64,000 bases of DNA. It comes from Arhodomonas sp051195215. Its GTDB lineage: Bacteria; Pseudomonadota; Gammaproteobacteria; Nitrococcales; Nitrococcaceae. Positions 37,749 to 46,251 of this stretch are shown here, in pieces. The notes beneath the pieces are model-generated. The model searched no databases. It had not been told where the DNA came from and worked only from the letters and a program-made list of their open reading frames with translations. The stretch is from NCBI RefSeq assembly GCF_051195215.1, contig NZ_JBNAZM010000014.1, positions 42,659-106,658 on the forward strand, given 5' to 3'. The position numbers were made by a program, and so were the translations under genes. How positions within the stretch are numbered: the stretch's first letter is position 1; every line of letters starts with the position of its first letter.

Positions 37749-39020
37749 ATGGATCCACGCACACCTTACACTGCCGCCCTGCGTGTGGCGACACCGTTAC
37801 TGTTCGCGCGCCTGCTCTGGCGCGCGCGCCGGGCGCCCGGCTACCGGGCGCGCTGGGGTGAACGGCTCGGCTACGCACCCGCCCTGCCCGGCGGGTGCAT
37901 CTGGGTGCATGCGGTCTCGGTGGGTGAGACCATCGCCGCACGCGGGCTGATCGAACGGCTCATGCACGAGCACCATGATCGGCCCATGCTGGTGACTTCC
38001 ACCACCCCCACCGGCTCCGCGCGCGTACGCGCGCTGTTCGGCGACCGCGTCCACCACTGCTACCTGCCCTACGATGTCCCCGGAGCGGTATGCCGATTCC
38101 TCGACCGTACTCAGCCCTCGCTGGGCATCGTCATGGAGACCGAGATCTGGCCGAACCTGCTCGCCGCCGCCGAGCAGCGCCGCGTGCCGGTCATGCTGGC
38201 CAATGCTCGCCTGTCGGCGCGTTCGGCGGCGGGGTATGCCCGGGTACCGCGGCTCGCTGCCGCCGCGCTTCGTCGCTTCGCCGCCATCGCCGCACAAACC
38301 GAAGCGGATGCCGCGCGTTTGCGCACGCTCGGGGCACCACCCGAACGCATCGCGGTCACCGGCAGCCTCAAGTTCGACCAGGAAGTAAGCGAGGCACACC
38401 GAGTGGCAGGGCGAACGCTTCGTGCGGTGCTCGGCACACGACCCGTCTGGGTCGCAGCGAGCACCCACGAGGGCGAAGACGCCGCGGTGCTCGATGCACA
38501 CCGCTCACTACGGCAGCGCGTCACCGACGCCGCGTTGGTCCTGGTGCCCCGCCATCCCGAGCGGTTCGATGCCGTCGCCCGCCAGGCGCAGGCGGCAGGA
38601 TTCCGTATCGCCCGCCGCTCGGTCGCCACACAGGCCGAACTCGAGCCCGCGGAGGTGATCATCGGTGACACCATGGGTGAGCTCCCTGCGCTGCTGGCCG
38701 CCGGCGACCTGGCTTTCATGGGGGGAAGCCTGGTGGACGTGGGCGGGCACAACCCCCTGGAACCGGCCGCGCTTGCCCTGCCCGTGCTCACCGGCCCGGC
38801 CGTGCACAATTTCAGCGAGATCTTCAGGATGCTGGAATCGGCGGGTGCGGCACGTTTCGTCAGCGACGGTGGAACACTCGCGGCGGCGGTCGAAGCCCTG
38901 TTCACCGATCCTCAGATACGGACCGACATGGGCGCGGCCGCGGCGGCCGTGATGGCGGCCAACCGCGGTGCGCTGGAGCGGGTCACTGCGACGGCGACGC
39001 GTCTTCTTCGGAGTCGATAG
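37749..39020 (+). CDS. waaA: 3-deoxy-D-manno-octulosonic acid (Kdo) transferase
   Basis: This inner-membrane-associated GT30 enzyme moves Kdo from CMP-Kdo to lipid IVA. The 423-residue protein has the N-terminal anchor, WVHAVSVGETIAARGLIERL with the catalytic Glu, METEIWPNLL, VTGSLKFDQE, WVAASTHEGED, and GGSLVDVGGHNPLEP near the end. I used the ATG at 37749; an in-frame ATG 18 bases upstream is also possible. Its last 38 bases overlap the convergent tolC gene. Confidence 0.95.
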   Translation: MDPRTPYTAALRVATPLLFARLLWRARRAPGYRARWGERLGYAPALPGGCIWVHAVSVGETIAARGLIERLMHEHHDRPMLVTSTTPTGSARVRALFGDRVHHCYLPYDVPGAVCRFLDRTQPSLGIVMETEIWPNLLAAAEQRRVPVMLANARLSARSAAGYARVPRLAAAALRRFAAIAAQTEADAARLRTLGAPPERIAVTGSLKFDQEVSEAHRVAGRTLRAVLGTRPVWVAASTHEGEDAAVLDAHRSLRQRVTDAALVLVPRHPERFDAVARQAQAAGFRIARRSVATQAELEPAEVIIGDTMGELPALLAAGDLAFMGGSLVDVGGHNPLEPAALALPVLTGPAVHNFSEIFRMLESAGAARFVSDGGTLAAAVEALFTDPQIRTDMGAAAAAVMAANRGALERVTATATRLLRSR

Positions 39021-40377
39021 CCTCGACACTCACGTACGGCCCCACCTCCTCGGCGAGCAGCTGGTTGATCGAGGCGAGATCGTCCTCGCCCAGACTGCCG
39101 ACGGTCTCCTGCAGCCGCAGTGTATTCAGCAGGTAGTCGTGCCGGGCCTGCTGGTAGTCGCGTTCAGCCTCGAAAAGCCGCTGCTGGGCGTCGAGCACAT
39201 CCACGATGGTACGCGTGCCCACCTCGAAGCCGGCTTCGGTGGCGGACAGCGCCGTGCGGTTGGACGTGCGTGCCTGATCCAGCGCCTGCACGCGCTGAAG
39301 CGCCGTCTGCACGCCGCGGTAAGCGTCCGCCGCGGCGCGGGTGACGCTGCGCCGGGTGGCCTCCAGTGCGGCCCGCGCCTCGGTGTACTGGGACTGTGTC
39401 TCGCGCACCCGCGAGCTCGTCTCCCCACCGGTGTATAGCGGCACGGTGAGCTCCAGGCCAGCGGCGAGTTCCTGGCTATCCGAGCCACCGGTCACCCCCG
39501 AGGAACCAACGCCGCCGCTGGCGTGGCTACCGCCGTAGCTCGCCACGGCGTCGACCTGCGGGTAGTGTCCGCCACGGGCGACGTCCACGCGCTCCATGGC
39601 CGCCTCCGCCGACCGGCGGGCCGCCGTCAGATCCCAGTTCTGCTCCTCGGCACGCTGCCGCCACGCATCCTCCTCGGCCGGCGAGGGCGCGGTGAGCTCG
39701 ACGCCCTCACGCACGCGGGCGAGGTCCTCATAGCTCGCGCCGGTTACCTCGCGAAGGCTCGCCAGTGCGCTTTCCAGGGCGTTCTCGGCCTGAATCACAC
39801 CGGCACGGGCGGTATCGTAGCGCGCCTTGGCCTCCTCCACGTCGGTACGCGCGATGAGCCCGACATCGAAGCGCTCGCGGGCCTGCTCGAGCTGGCGGTT
39901 GATCGCCTTGAGCTGGGCCTGGGCCGCCTGCAGCGCGACCTGGGCATCGAGCACACCGAAATAGCGTTCCGCGACACGGGTCATCAGTGCCTGCTCGGCA
40001 CTGGCGAAGCGCGCCGTCGCCTGGGCTACCGACGCCTCCGCCACATCGAGCTGCTCAAAGGCGTCATAACGGAATACCGGTTGACGCAGCTCCACACCGT
40101 AGCTCACGGAATTGAAGCTCTCGTTCATGGACGGCGCCCCGTCCGGGTCGACATCCTGGTAGGTGCGCTGCGCCGAGGCGTTGGCGCCGATCTCCGGAAG
40201 AATGCCGGCCCGCGCCTGGGGCAACGCTTCCCGGGCGGTTGTCAGCTCGGCCTGCGCCTGCTGGAACGTCGGGTCGCTCTCGCGGGCCTGGCGATAGGCA
40301 TCGATCAGGTCCTCGGCAGCCACCGCCGGCAGCGACGCCGCAGTCAGCACCGCGGTGAGCACGATACGTTTCATCAT
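38983..40377 (-). CDS. tolC: TolC-family outer-membrane efflux protein
   Basis: This 464-residue outer-membrane channel serves tripartite efflux pumps and type I secretion. It has a signal peptide ending at AVAAEDL, then two repeats of the OEP domain, each made of long alpha-helical stretches rich in Ala, Glu, Gln and Arg with short beta-barrel segments. Typical blocks are DLIDAYRQARESDPTFQQAQ and VGTRTIVDVLDAQQRLFEAE. The ATG at 40377 follows GGGAG at 8 nt. It is third in a pcm-like, rhodanese, tolC unit, an arrangement seen in many gammaproteobacteria. Confidence 0.95.
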   Translation of the reverse strand: MMKRIVLTAVLTAASLPAVAAEDLIDAYRQARESDPTFQQAQAELTTAREALPQARAGILPEIGANASAQRTYQDVDPDGAPSMNESFNSVSYGVELRQPVFRYDAFEQLDVAEASVAQATARFASAEQALMTRVAERYFGVLDAQVALQAAQAQLKAINRQLEQARERFDVGLIARTDVEEAKARYDTARAGVIQAENALESALASLREVTGASYEDLARVREGVELTAPSPAEEDAWRQRAEEQNWDLTAARRSAEAAMERVDVARGGHYPQVDAVASYGGSHASGGVGSSGVTGGSDSQELAAGLELTVPLYTGGETSSRVRETQSQYTEARAALEATRRSVTRAAADAYRGVQTALQRVQALDQARTSNRTALSATEAGFEVGTRTIVDVLDAQQRLFEAERDYQQARHDYLLNTLRLQETVGSLGEDDLASINQLLAEEVGPYVSVEAIDSEEDASPSQ

Positions 40378-40391
40378 CCACTGGACTCCCT

Positions 40392-40709
40392 TCAGTAGCG
40401 TGGCACGGCCGCATCCACGTGCTGCGACCACGCATCGATACCGCCACTAAGATTGATGATTTCGTCGAATCCGGCCCGTTCGAGCCACTGCCCGGCCATG
40501 GCGCTGCGCACGCCGTGATGACAGATCACCGCCGTGGGGCGGCGCGGATCGAGCTCCGCGGCGCGCTGCGGCAACTCGGCGAGCGGAATGTGATGGGTCC
40601 CCGCGATGGCCGCGGTATCGACTTCCCAGGGCTCGCGCACATCGACGAGCTGGAGGTTCGGCTCCGCCTGCAGGCGGGCGGCCAGCGCCGGCGCGTCTAG
40701 TGATTCCAT
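40392..40709 (-). CDS. Single-domain rhodanese-like sulfurtransferase
   Basis: This 105-residue protein is one rhodanese domain: VDVREPWEV near the N-terminus and the active-site loop VICHHGVRSAMAG, with the sulfur-carrying Cys at about residue 63. Rhodaneses accept sulfane sulfur as a Cys persulfide and pass it to acceptors such as cyanide or thioredoxin. It lies between the pcm-like gene (18 bases) and tolC (14 bases). The link to these neighbours is not understood. Confidence 0.92.
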   Translation of the reverse strand: MESLDAPALAARLQAEPNLQLVDVREPWEVDTAAIAGTHHIPLAELPQRAAELDPRRPTAVICHHGVRSAMAGQWLERAGFDEIINLSGGIDAWSQHVDAAVPRY

Positions 40710-40727
40710 GCCGTCCCGGAGACCACC

Positions 40728-41390
40728 CTAGAGCTCGAACCGGGGGGTGACCCGGGCGCCGCGCAGCGGCGGTATGCTGGTATCGAACAGGCTCTCCACG
40801 GCCCACTGGTCATCCGCCACCCGCGTGATGAGCAATGCCTCCATGATCGGCAGCTGGCCAACCACGACGATGAGCCGCCCACCGATGGCAAGCGTACGGT
40901 GAAACCCCTGGTGCAACTCGGGCAGGGAACCGGTGACAGCGATGACGTCATAGCGATGACCGTCATCCCAGCCCGCCGCGGCATCGCCGACCTCGAGGCG
41001 GACGTTCTCGACGCCGCGGCTGGCGAGGTGCTCGGCGGCAAGCTCCCGGAAACTCTCGTGTATGTCCACGCTGGTGACCTCGCCTGCCAGCCGTGCGAGG
41101 CAGGCAGCGAAGTAACCGCTCCCGGTACCGATCTCCAGCGCGCGTTCACCGGGTTGTGGTTCGAGCGCCTGCAGCATGCGGGCCTCCACCCGCGGCTCGA
41201 GCATTACTTCATCATGGGCCAGCGGCAGCTGCAGGTCCGCGTACGCGAGATTGCGGTACTGGGCGGGGACGAAGTCCTCGCGCGGCAGCGCCTCGAGTAC
41301 GTCCAGGATACGGTCGTTGAGCACCTCCCAGGGCCGAACCTGCTGCTCGACCATGTTGAAACGTGCCCGCTCGAGATTGACTTCGGTCAT
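40728..41390 (-). CDS. PCMT-like SAM-dependent methyltransferase
   Basis: This 220-residue protein aligns with protein-L-isoaspartate O-methyltransferases: FNMVEQQVRPWEVLNDRILD, LPREDFVPAQYRNLAYAD, then the SAM-binding loop ALEIGTGSGYFAACLARLAG. However, the stretch that normally reads G-Q-T-I-S-Q-P, which helps hold the isoaspartyl substrate, is AHDEVMLEP here. The SAM site is intact while the substrate site is changed, so it may methylate something else. This variant typically sits upstream of rhodanese and tolC. I leave the symbol blank for that reason. Confidence 0.85.
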   Translation of the reverse strand: MTEVNLERARFNMVEQQVRPWEVLNDRILDVLEALPREDFVPAQYRNLAYADLQLPLAHDEVMLEPRVEARMLQALEPQPGERALEIGTGSGYFAACLARLAGEVTSVDIHESFRELAAEHLASRGVENVRLEVGDAAAGWDDGHRYDVIAVTGSLPELHQGFHRTLAIGGRLIVVVGQLPIMEALLITRVADDQWAVESLFDTSIPPLRGARVTPRFEL

Positions 41391-41519
41391 GCCGCGATCC
41401 TCGGTTCATCCACCCCACGGAAACCGGTCCAAGACTAAGCACTTTGCTATTACCAGGCAACCGCATGACCGTACAATCACTTGAGTGGCTTCCACGCCCC
41501 GCGCCCGCAACAGCCGGCC

Positions 41520-41795
41520 TCAGGGCAGTAGCGCCTTGGCCGCCCCCAGCCCCGTCAGCCAGGCGCGCCACAAAGCCAGCGCCAGGCCGATCAGCGAACG
41601 GCTGTCGCGTCGCTTCCAGGCCGGGCGGCGCATCCCCAGCAGGAATCCGCCGACACCCGCGGCAGCCAGCACCGACGGCCGGCCGGCCACACGCCGAAAC
41701 GCCTGACGGCAACGCCCCCGTGCCGCCGCGAGCGTCTCACGATCGCTCTTCAGCCGCAGGCGCTGACGACGCACTGCCCGTTTGAGTCCGTGCAT
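41520..41795 (-). CDS. YqjK-like small basic membrane-associated protein
   Basis: This 91-residue basic protein is mostly Arg-rich helix, with one weak hydrophobic stretch (LAAAGVGGFLLGM). Its place as third gene after the YqjD- and YqjE-like genes, overlapping the second by 59 bases, matches the yqjD-yqjE-yqjK order known in enterobacteria. Sequence similarity alone is too weak to prove the family. Its function is unknown. Confidence 0.6.
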   Translation of the reverse strand: MHGLKRAVRRQRLRLKSDRETLAAARGRCRQAFRRVAGRPSVLAAAGVGGFLLGMRRPAWKRRDSRSLIGLALALWRAWLTGLGAAKALLP

Positions 41796-42192
41796 CCTCG
41801 CCTCCGCCCAGCAACAGTTCCCGCGTATGCTCGAAGGTGAGCCAGCGCGACAACCGGCGCAGGTACCAGCCCACTGCCCAGGCACCGGCAACGTTCACGC
41901 CGGCGAGAGCGAGCAGCACCCAGACCACGGGGGCCCCGACGGCCGTCACCCACACGAGCACTGCCGCCTGCGCCAGAAGCCAGGCGGCAGTGACAAGGAT
42001 CGCGGCTGCGACGCCCGCCCCCACCATTCGCACCGCGGCGAGGCCGGCCAGACGCGTCTCCAGGGCGGCGAGCTCACCGGCATCGGCGGCAAACCGGCGG
42101 TAACCGGCAACGACTTCACCGACCGCCGTCGCCGCCTCGGTGAATGGTCCACCTTCCTGTGAAGCTCGACCGTCGCCCTCGCTCATGCTCAC
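41737..42192 (-). CDS. YqjE-like inner-membrane protein (phage holin III superfamily domain)
   Basis: This protein is about 150 residues long. A soluble N-terminus with an amphipathic helix precedes two strong membrane segments (VGAGVAAAILVTAAWLLAQ; VWVLLALAGVNVAGAWAVGW) and a short charged tail. This is the YqjE / putative Actinobacterial holin-X, holin superfamily III pattern; the name is historical and no phage is nearby. A GTG overlapping the stop of the DUF883 gene (42192) or an ATG six bases later (42186) could be the start. The function is unknown, probably envelope stress or membrane organisation. Confidence 0.78.
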   Translation of the reverse strand: MSMSEGDGRASQEGGPFTEAATAVGEVVAGYRRFAADAGELAALETRLAGLAAVRMVGAGVAAAILVTAAWLLAQAAVLVWVTAVGAPVVWVLLALAGVNVAGAWAVGWYLRRLSRWLTFEHTRELLLGGGEDARTQTGSASSAPAAEERS

Positions 42193-42503
42193 CGCCGGCG
42201 CAACAGCGCCCCGACGATGAAGCCCGCAGCCGCGGCGATCCCCAGGCTGGTATAGGGATGCGTGCGGAGATAGCCGTTGAGTTGCTCGTAGACTTCCTCG
42301 CCTTCGCTGCGGGCACGCTGGCGCGCCTCGTTTACACGACTAGCAGCGTCGGCGCCGCGTTCGCGGATGCGCTCCTCGGCGTAGCCGCCGCGTTCGGCGA
42401 GTCGGTCCACGGTCTCGTGGGCGGCGCTCGCCAGACGCTCGGTGGTGCGATGGCGCTCGTCACCCGCGCCCTCGTTCATCGGGGTCGACGTCTGATCGCT
42501 CAT
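42189..42503 (-). CDS. YqjD/ElaB-family (DUF883) membrane-anchored protein
   Basis: This 104-residue protein has a long charged helix (residues 1-80) and a C-terminal membrane anchor containing the GxxxG-type pattern YTSLGIAAAAGFIVGALL, ending in Arg residues. In E. coli, YqjD and ElaB are tail-anchored and bind ribosomes in stationary phase. The ATG at 42503 follows GGAGGAAG. It is first of three overlapping genes. Confidence 0.88.
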   Translation of the reverse strand: MSDQTSTPMNEGAGDERHRTTERLASAAHETVDRLAERGGYAEERIRERGADAASRVNEARQRARSEGEEVYEQLNGYLRTHPYTSLGIAAAAGFIVGALLRRR

Positions 42504-42584
42504 GCTCACTTCCTCCCGGGCCCTTCGGCCCAAAAGTGGCTGTGATTACCCCATCATATGTCATGCGGCCAGGAGCGCGTTCCA

Positions 42585-43583
42585 TCAACCCTTGCGGCGC
42601 CGCAGATCCGCGCGCGGGTCGAAACGGCACTGCTCGCGCATGCGCTCGAACAACGTCCGCGCGCGCTCGTCGTCGGCGGGCGGATTGACGATCCGCAACG
42701 TTATGTACTGATCACCCGGCGGATCTCCGGGCAACCCGCGGCCGCGCAGGCGCAGGCGCCCGCCGCTCTGCGAGCCCGGCGGAACCCGCATCTCCACATC
42801 CCCGTCCAGCGTCGGCACCTTCAGTCGCGCCCCAAGCGCCGCTTCCCATGGCGCCACCGGCAATTCCAGATGAATATCGCGGCCACGGAGCTCGAAGTAA
42901 CGATGGGGCGCGATGTGGATCTCGAGATACAGATCGCCTGCCTGACCGCCCATGCCGTAGCCGCCCTGGCCGGCCAGACGAATGCGCTGCCCCTCGGTGA
43001 CACCTGCGGGTACACGCACCCTCAGACTCCTCCGAGTGCGGCGCACGCGCCCGGCGGCGTCCGGCTCGCTGCCCTCGAGCTGCACGGTGCGCGTGACGCC
43101 GTGGTAGGCCTCTTCCAGGGTCACGGTGAGGGACGCGCCCTGGTCCGCACCGCGGGGACGCGCTCCGCCGGCGAAACCGTGCGCACGCCCCGGACCGCCA
43201 CCGGCTGACCCGGCGTGGCGACCGAACAGGCTGTCGAACGGGGAACCGTGCGCACCGCCGAACAACGCCTCGAAGAAGTCGCTGAAGTCCTCGTCGAACC
43301 GGCCATGGCCGGGGTCGGCGCCATGGAACTCCCAGCCGGGCGGCGGCCGGAAATCCTCGCCGGCGTGCCAGCCGCTGCCGAGCTGATCGTAGGCGCGGCG
43401 CTTGTCGGGGTCGCTCAACACCTCGTACGCTTCGCCGACTTCCTTGAAGCGCTGCTCGGCGTCCGGCTCACTGCTCACATCCGGATGATAGCGACGCGCT
43501 AGCTTGCGGTACGCCCGCTTGATCTCGTCGGCGCTGGCGTCACGGCTCACTCCCAGCGTTTGGTAGTAGTCCTTGTATTCCAT
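42585..43583 (-). CDS. DnaJ-type co-chaperone, CbpA-like
   Basis: This 332-residue Hsp40 starts with a J domain (residues 1-70) holding the HPD tripeptide in RYHPDVSSEPD. A Gly/Phe-rich linker follows, with FFEALFGGAHGSPFDSLFG. The two beta-sandwich substrate domains (SLRVRVPAGVTEGQRIRLAG ...) come next, and there is no zinc-finger region. That is the type II/CbpA layout. It should recruit DnaK to substrates. It lies upstream of the yqjD-like group and downstream of an Hsp20 gene, so these may form a stress-response block. No sigma-32 site was convincing. Confidence 0.93.
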   Translation of the reverse strand: MEYKDYYQTLGVSRDASADEIKRAYRKLARRYHPDVSSEPDAEQRFKEVGEAYEVLSDPDKRRAYDQLGSGWHAGEDFRPPPGWEFHGADPGHGRFDEDFSDFFEALFGGAHGSPFDSLFGRHAGSAGGGPGRAHGFAGGARPRGADQGASLTVTLEEAYHGVTRTVQLEGSEPDAAGRVRRTRRSLRVRVPAGVTEGQRIRLAGQGGYGMGGQAGDLYLEIHIAPHRYFELRGRDIHLELPVAPWEAALGARLKVPTLDGDVEMRVPPGSQSGGRLRLRGRGLPGDPPGDQYITLRIVNPPADDERARTLFERMREQCRFDPRADLRRRKG

Positions 43584-43666
43584 GTAACCCTATGCCCCTG
43601 ATGCACTGACCCGTCGGGACTTCGAACACCGGGGCGTGGCGAGGGGGCGCGGCTGCGCCCCCGTGC

Positions 43667-44098
43667 TCACCCCTCGACCTGAATGCGTCGTGGCCGGGTC
43701 TTCTCCTGCTTCGGAATCACCACCTGCAACACACCATGGTCACTGCGAGCGCTGATACGCTCTGCATCGGCGGTGTCCGGCAGGCTGAACCGCCGGTAGA
43801 AGGATCCGGCCACACGTTCGACGCGCTTGTAACCTTCGGCCGATTCGTTCACTTCCGACTGCCGACTCCCGCTTATCGTCAGCAACCCGCCTTCCATGTG
43901 TATGTCGATGTCCTCGGGGCGGACGCCGGGCAGATCCGCTTCGATGACATAACGGTTCGGCTCTTCGCGAATATCCACCGCCGGTGTCCAGTCGCTGGTC
44001 GCCAGGCTGCTGGCGTCGTCACCGCCCTCGGAGAGGCGGCTCAGCTCGCGGGTAAGCTCATTGATCAGCCCCAGGGGCTCATAACGTCGAATCGCCAT
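43667..44098 (-). CDS. Hsp20-family small heat shock protein
   Basis: This 143-residue ATP-independent holdase has an alpha-crystallin domain from about residue 35 to 130. Markers are PAVDIREEPNRYVIEADLPG, DIDIHMEGGLLTISGSR and the GVLQVVIPK end strand; the usual C-terminal I-x-I motif appears as RRIQVEG. The ATG follows GGAGG. It is 83 bases upstream of the DnaJ-like gene. Confidence 0.93.
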   Translation of the reverse strand: MAIRRYEPLGLINELTRELSRLSEGGDDASSLATSDWTPAVDIREEPNRYVIEADLPGVRPEDIDIHMEGGLLTISGSRQSEVNESAEGYKRVERVAGSFYRRFSLPDTADAERISARSDHGVLQVVIPKQEKTRPRRIQVEG

Positions 44099-44234
44099 AT
44101 CTGAAACCTCCGTTCAACGACATTGCTTTCATGGCGGCAGCGACGAGAGCCGATCAGCGCTTCCATCAGCACCGCCGTCAACAGAGGAAGTGGTGCCGGG
44201 GACAACGAATTCAAGACAACTCGGCGACTTGCGC
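44099..44234. other. Gap upstream of Hsp20 and of the rpmB promoter
   Basis: This is the first part of a 306-base divergent gap between hsp20 and rpmB. It should hold the Hsp20 promoter, but I could not match a sigma-32 or sigma-70 pattern with confidence. The remainder of the gap is described as the rpmB promoter and leader. Confidence 0.4.
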
Positions 44235-44263
44235 TTGCAGCAGCGTGCGGGCGCTGGTATAAA
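44235..44263 (+). promoter_or_regulatory. Sigma-70 promoter of rpmB-rpmG
   Basis: TTGCAG (44235-44240) and TATAAA (44258-44263) are separated by exactly 17 bases. This is the best promoter match in the window. Transcription would begin near 44270, giving a leader of about 135 bases. Confidence 0.75.
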
Positions 44264-44273
44264 GACCGGTCTT

Positions 44274-44351
44274 CGAGGAACCTCTGATCAGCACCATGTC
44301 CTGCCGCCGGATCGCGGGCGGCCGCGGAGGGGTCTGATCAGAGGTTCCTCG
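44274..44351 (+). promoter_or_regulatory. 18-bp perfect inverted repeat in the rpmB leader
   Basis: CGAGGAACCTCTGATCAG at 44274-44291 is repeated in exact inverse at 44334-44351 around a 42-base GC-rich loop. It begins about four bases after the predicted transcription start, so the mRNA would carry the hairpin at its 5' end. It may be a regulatory or stabilising leader, or a small inserted repeat. Confidence 0.7.
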
Positions 44352-44404
44352 TACGTGGATCGACTAGGGGTCGAACGGATACGCCGATTCAGGAGGCAGT
44401 TCCC

Positions 44405-44641
44405 ATGGCGAAGGTCTGCCAGGTAACGGGCAAGCGCCCGGCTACGGGCAACAACGTCTCGCACTCGAACATCAAGACCAAGCGCCGCTTCCTGCCCAAC
44501 CTGCGGTATCACCGCTTTTGGGTGGAGAGCGAGCAGCGCTTCGTTCGTCTGCGGGTTTCTTCCAAGGGCATGCGGATCATCGACAAGAAGGGCATCGACG
44601 AGGTGCTCACCGATATTCGCGCCCGCGGCGAGAAGGTCTGA
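44405..44641 (+). CDS. rpmB: Ribosomal protein bL28
   Basis: This is a 78-residue protein of the large ribosomal subunit. It is recognised from MAKVCQVTGKRPATGNNVSH, SNIKTKRRFLPNLRYHRFW and the C-terminal IDKKGIDEVLTDIRARGEKV, and its length is standard. The ATG is preceded by AGGAGG. It is followed 11 bases later by rpmG, the usual rpmBG pair. Confidence 0.98.
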   Translation: MAKVCQVTGKRPATGNNVSHSNIKTKRRFLPNLRYHRFWVESEQRFVRLRVSSKGMRIIDKKGIDEVLTDIRARGEKV

Positions 44642-44652
44642 GGTGAAGCATC

Positions 44653-44808
44653 ATGCGCGATAAGATCAAGCTCGTCTCCAGTGCCGGCACCGGGCACTTC
44701 TACACCACGGACAAGAACAAGCGGAACACCCCGCACAAGCTGGAGTTCCGCAAGTACGATCCGGTGGCGCGCAAGCACGTGATTTATCGTGAGGCGAAGC
44801 TCAAGTAA
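44653..44808 (+). CDS. rpmG: Ribosomal protein bL33
   Basis: This is a 51-residue large-subunit protein: MRDKIKLVSSAGTGHFYTT, DKNKRNTPHKLEFRKYDP, VARKHVIYREAKLK. The zinc-binding Cys pairs of the other L33 type are absent, so this is the Cys-free form. It starts 11 bases after rpmB, and a strong terminator follows 28 bases after its stop. Confidence 0.98.
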   Translation: MRDKIKLVSSAGTGHFYTTDKNKRNTPHKLEFRKYDPVARKHVIYREAKLK

Positions 44809-44835
44809 GCACATCGCCGCCACGTGACGGATCGA

Positions 44836-44865
44836 GAAAAACCCGCCTTTTCGGCGGGTTTTTTG
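44836..44865. terminator. Bidirectional intrinsic terminator
   Basis: ACCCGCC (44841-44847) pairs with GGCGGGT (44853-44859), with A's before and six T's after. It ends rpmBG on the plus strand and can serve the convergent desaturase gene on the minus strand. Confidence 0.9.
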
Positions 44866-44910
44866 TGCCCGGATCCCGCCGAGCACGCCCTCATGGCCAC
44901 GCGGCCGCCG

Positions 44911-46092
44911 CTACGCCGCCGCCGGCTGCACGACGGTGAAACCGCGCAGACGCCGGGCGAAATCCTCCAGAGTCTGAATGCCGGTGGCCTCCGCCTCCGC
45001 ACACCACTGCCGCAGCTGTTGCAGCAGCGCTTCGTGGGAGCGCGGCGCCCTCACCCAAAGCTGCTGCAGGGCGAGCTTGTATCGGTAGACGGTCTCCAGG
45101 CGCGCGCTTTGCGCCAGTGCCTGCTCGAGCCGCGCCTGCGCGGACTCGTCCACCAGCGCGGGATCCCGCACCAGCGCACGCCGTGCCCGCCGCAACAACC
45201 GCCGGCAACCCCGATCGGCGTTGGCGCGCTCCGCCCGCCATGTGGGCAACAGCACGTCCCGGGCATAGAAAGCCATCACGTGTACCCGTGCGCGCACGAG
45301 TGAACGCACGGTCTCCAGATCCGCCTCGGGTTTGTCCTGGATGCGCGCGCTCGGGGCGACACGCTTGACCCGTGCAAGACCCAGCGCCTGCAGGGCCCGG
45401 ATATAGCACCACCCCAGATCGAACTCCCAGGGCCGAAGCGCGAACCGCGCGGAGCTCGGGAACGCATGGTGGTTGTTGTGAAGCTCCTCGCCACCAATCA
45501 CCGCCCCCCACGGAACAAGATTGGTCGACGCGTCGGCGGGCTCGAAGTTGCGGTACCCCAGTGCGTGGCCGACACCATTGATCACGCCGGCCGCCCAGAA
45601 AGGAATCCACAGCATCTGCACCGCCCAAATGGAGATACCCAACGCCCCGAACAGCGCGACGTCGATGACCGCCATCAGGGTTACGCCAAGGAAATTGAAG
45701 CGGCGGTAGACGTTACGCTCCACCCAATCATCAGGCGTACCGTGCGCGAATTCGGCGACGATCGACGGATCCGCCGTCGCCCCGCGGTAGAGTTCGGCCC
45801 CCTCCAGCAACACGCGCCGCAGCCCGAGCACTTGCGGGCTGTGCGGGTCCTCTTCGGTCTCGCAGCGGGCGTGGTGCTTGCGGTGCACCGCAACCCACTC
45901 CGCCGTGACCATGCCGGTAGTCAGCCACAACCAGAAGCGGAAGAAGTGCGCGACCAGCGGATGCAGATCCAGGGCACGGTGCGCCTGGTGGCGATGGAGA
46001 TAGAGGGTGACGGCAGCGATGGTGACATGGGTGAGCCCCAGCACCACCAGGATATACCCCCACCACGGAAGCGGAAGAAGACCAAACCACAT
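44911..46092 (-). CDS. Membrane fatty-acid desaturase (acyl-CoA/phospholipid type)
   Basis: This 393-residue di-iron membrane enzyme introduces a double bond into acyl chains. The three His boxes are LHRHQAHRA, HRKHH and EELHNNHH, with four membrane segments around them. About 130 residues of charged helix follow the last box, as in Pseudomonas DesA-type proteins of near-equal length. I used the ATG at 46092; a GTG at 46116 is possible. In a halophile it would help keep membranes fluid. It converges on rpmBG across a shared terminator. Confidence 0.9.
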   Translation of the reverse strand: MWFGLLPLPWWGYILVVLGLTHVTIAAVTLYLHRHQAHRALDLHPLVAHFFRFWLWLTTGMVTAEWVAVHRKHHARCETEEDPHSPQVLGLRRVLLEGAELYRGATADPSIVAEFAHGTPDDWVERNVYRRFNFLGVTLMAVIDVALFGALGISIWAVQMLWIPFWAAGVINGVGHALGYRNFEPADASTNLVPWGAVIGGEELHNNHHAFPSSARFALRPWEFDLGWCYIRALQALGLARVKRVAPSARIQDKPEADLETVRSLVRARVHVMAFYARDVLLPTWRAERANADRGCRRLLRRARRALVRDPALVDESAQARLEQALAQSARLETVYRYKLALQQLWVRAPRSHEALLQQLRQWCAEAEATGIQTLEDFARRLRGFTVVQPAAA

Positions 46093-46251
46093 GGGCGCGG
46101 GAAACCTCGGGGCCACTGCATTATGGCGAACGCCTGGCGGCGCTCCCTATGACACTATAGCGAAGCGGCCGAGACGCCGTCCAACCGGCTGCATCCTCCG
46201 CCGCTCGCCGGTATCATGCCGCCGTTGCACGCCACCCCGGGAGGGATCCCG

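Noticed and set aside
41737..42192. Phage holin suggesting a prophage
   Set aside because: The holin-superfamily match is the YqjE type, found in a conserved housekeeping trio. No other phage gene is present.
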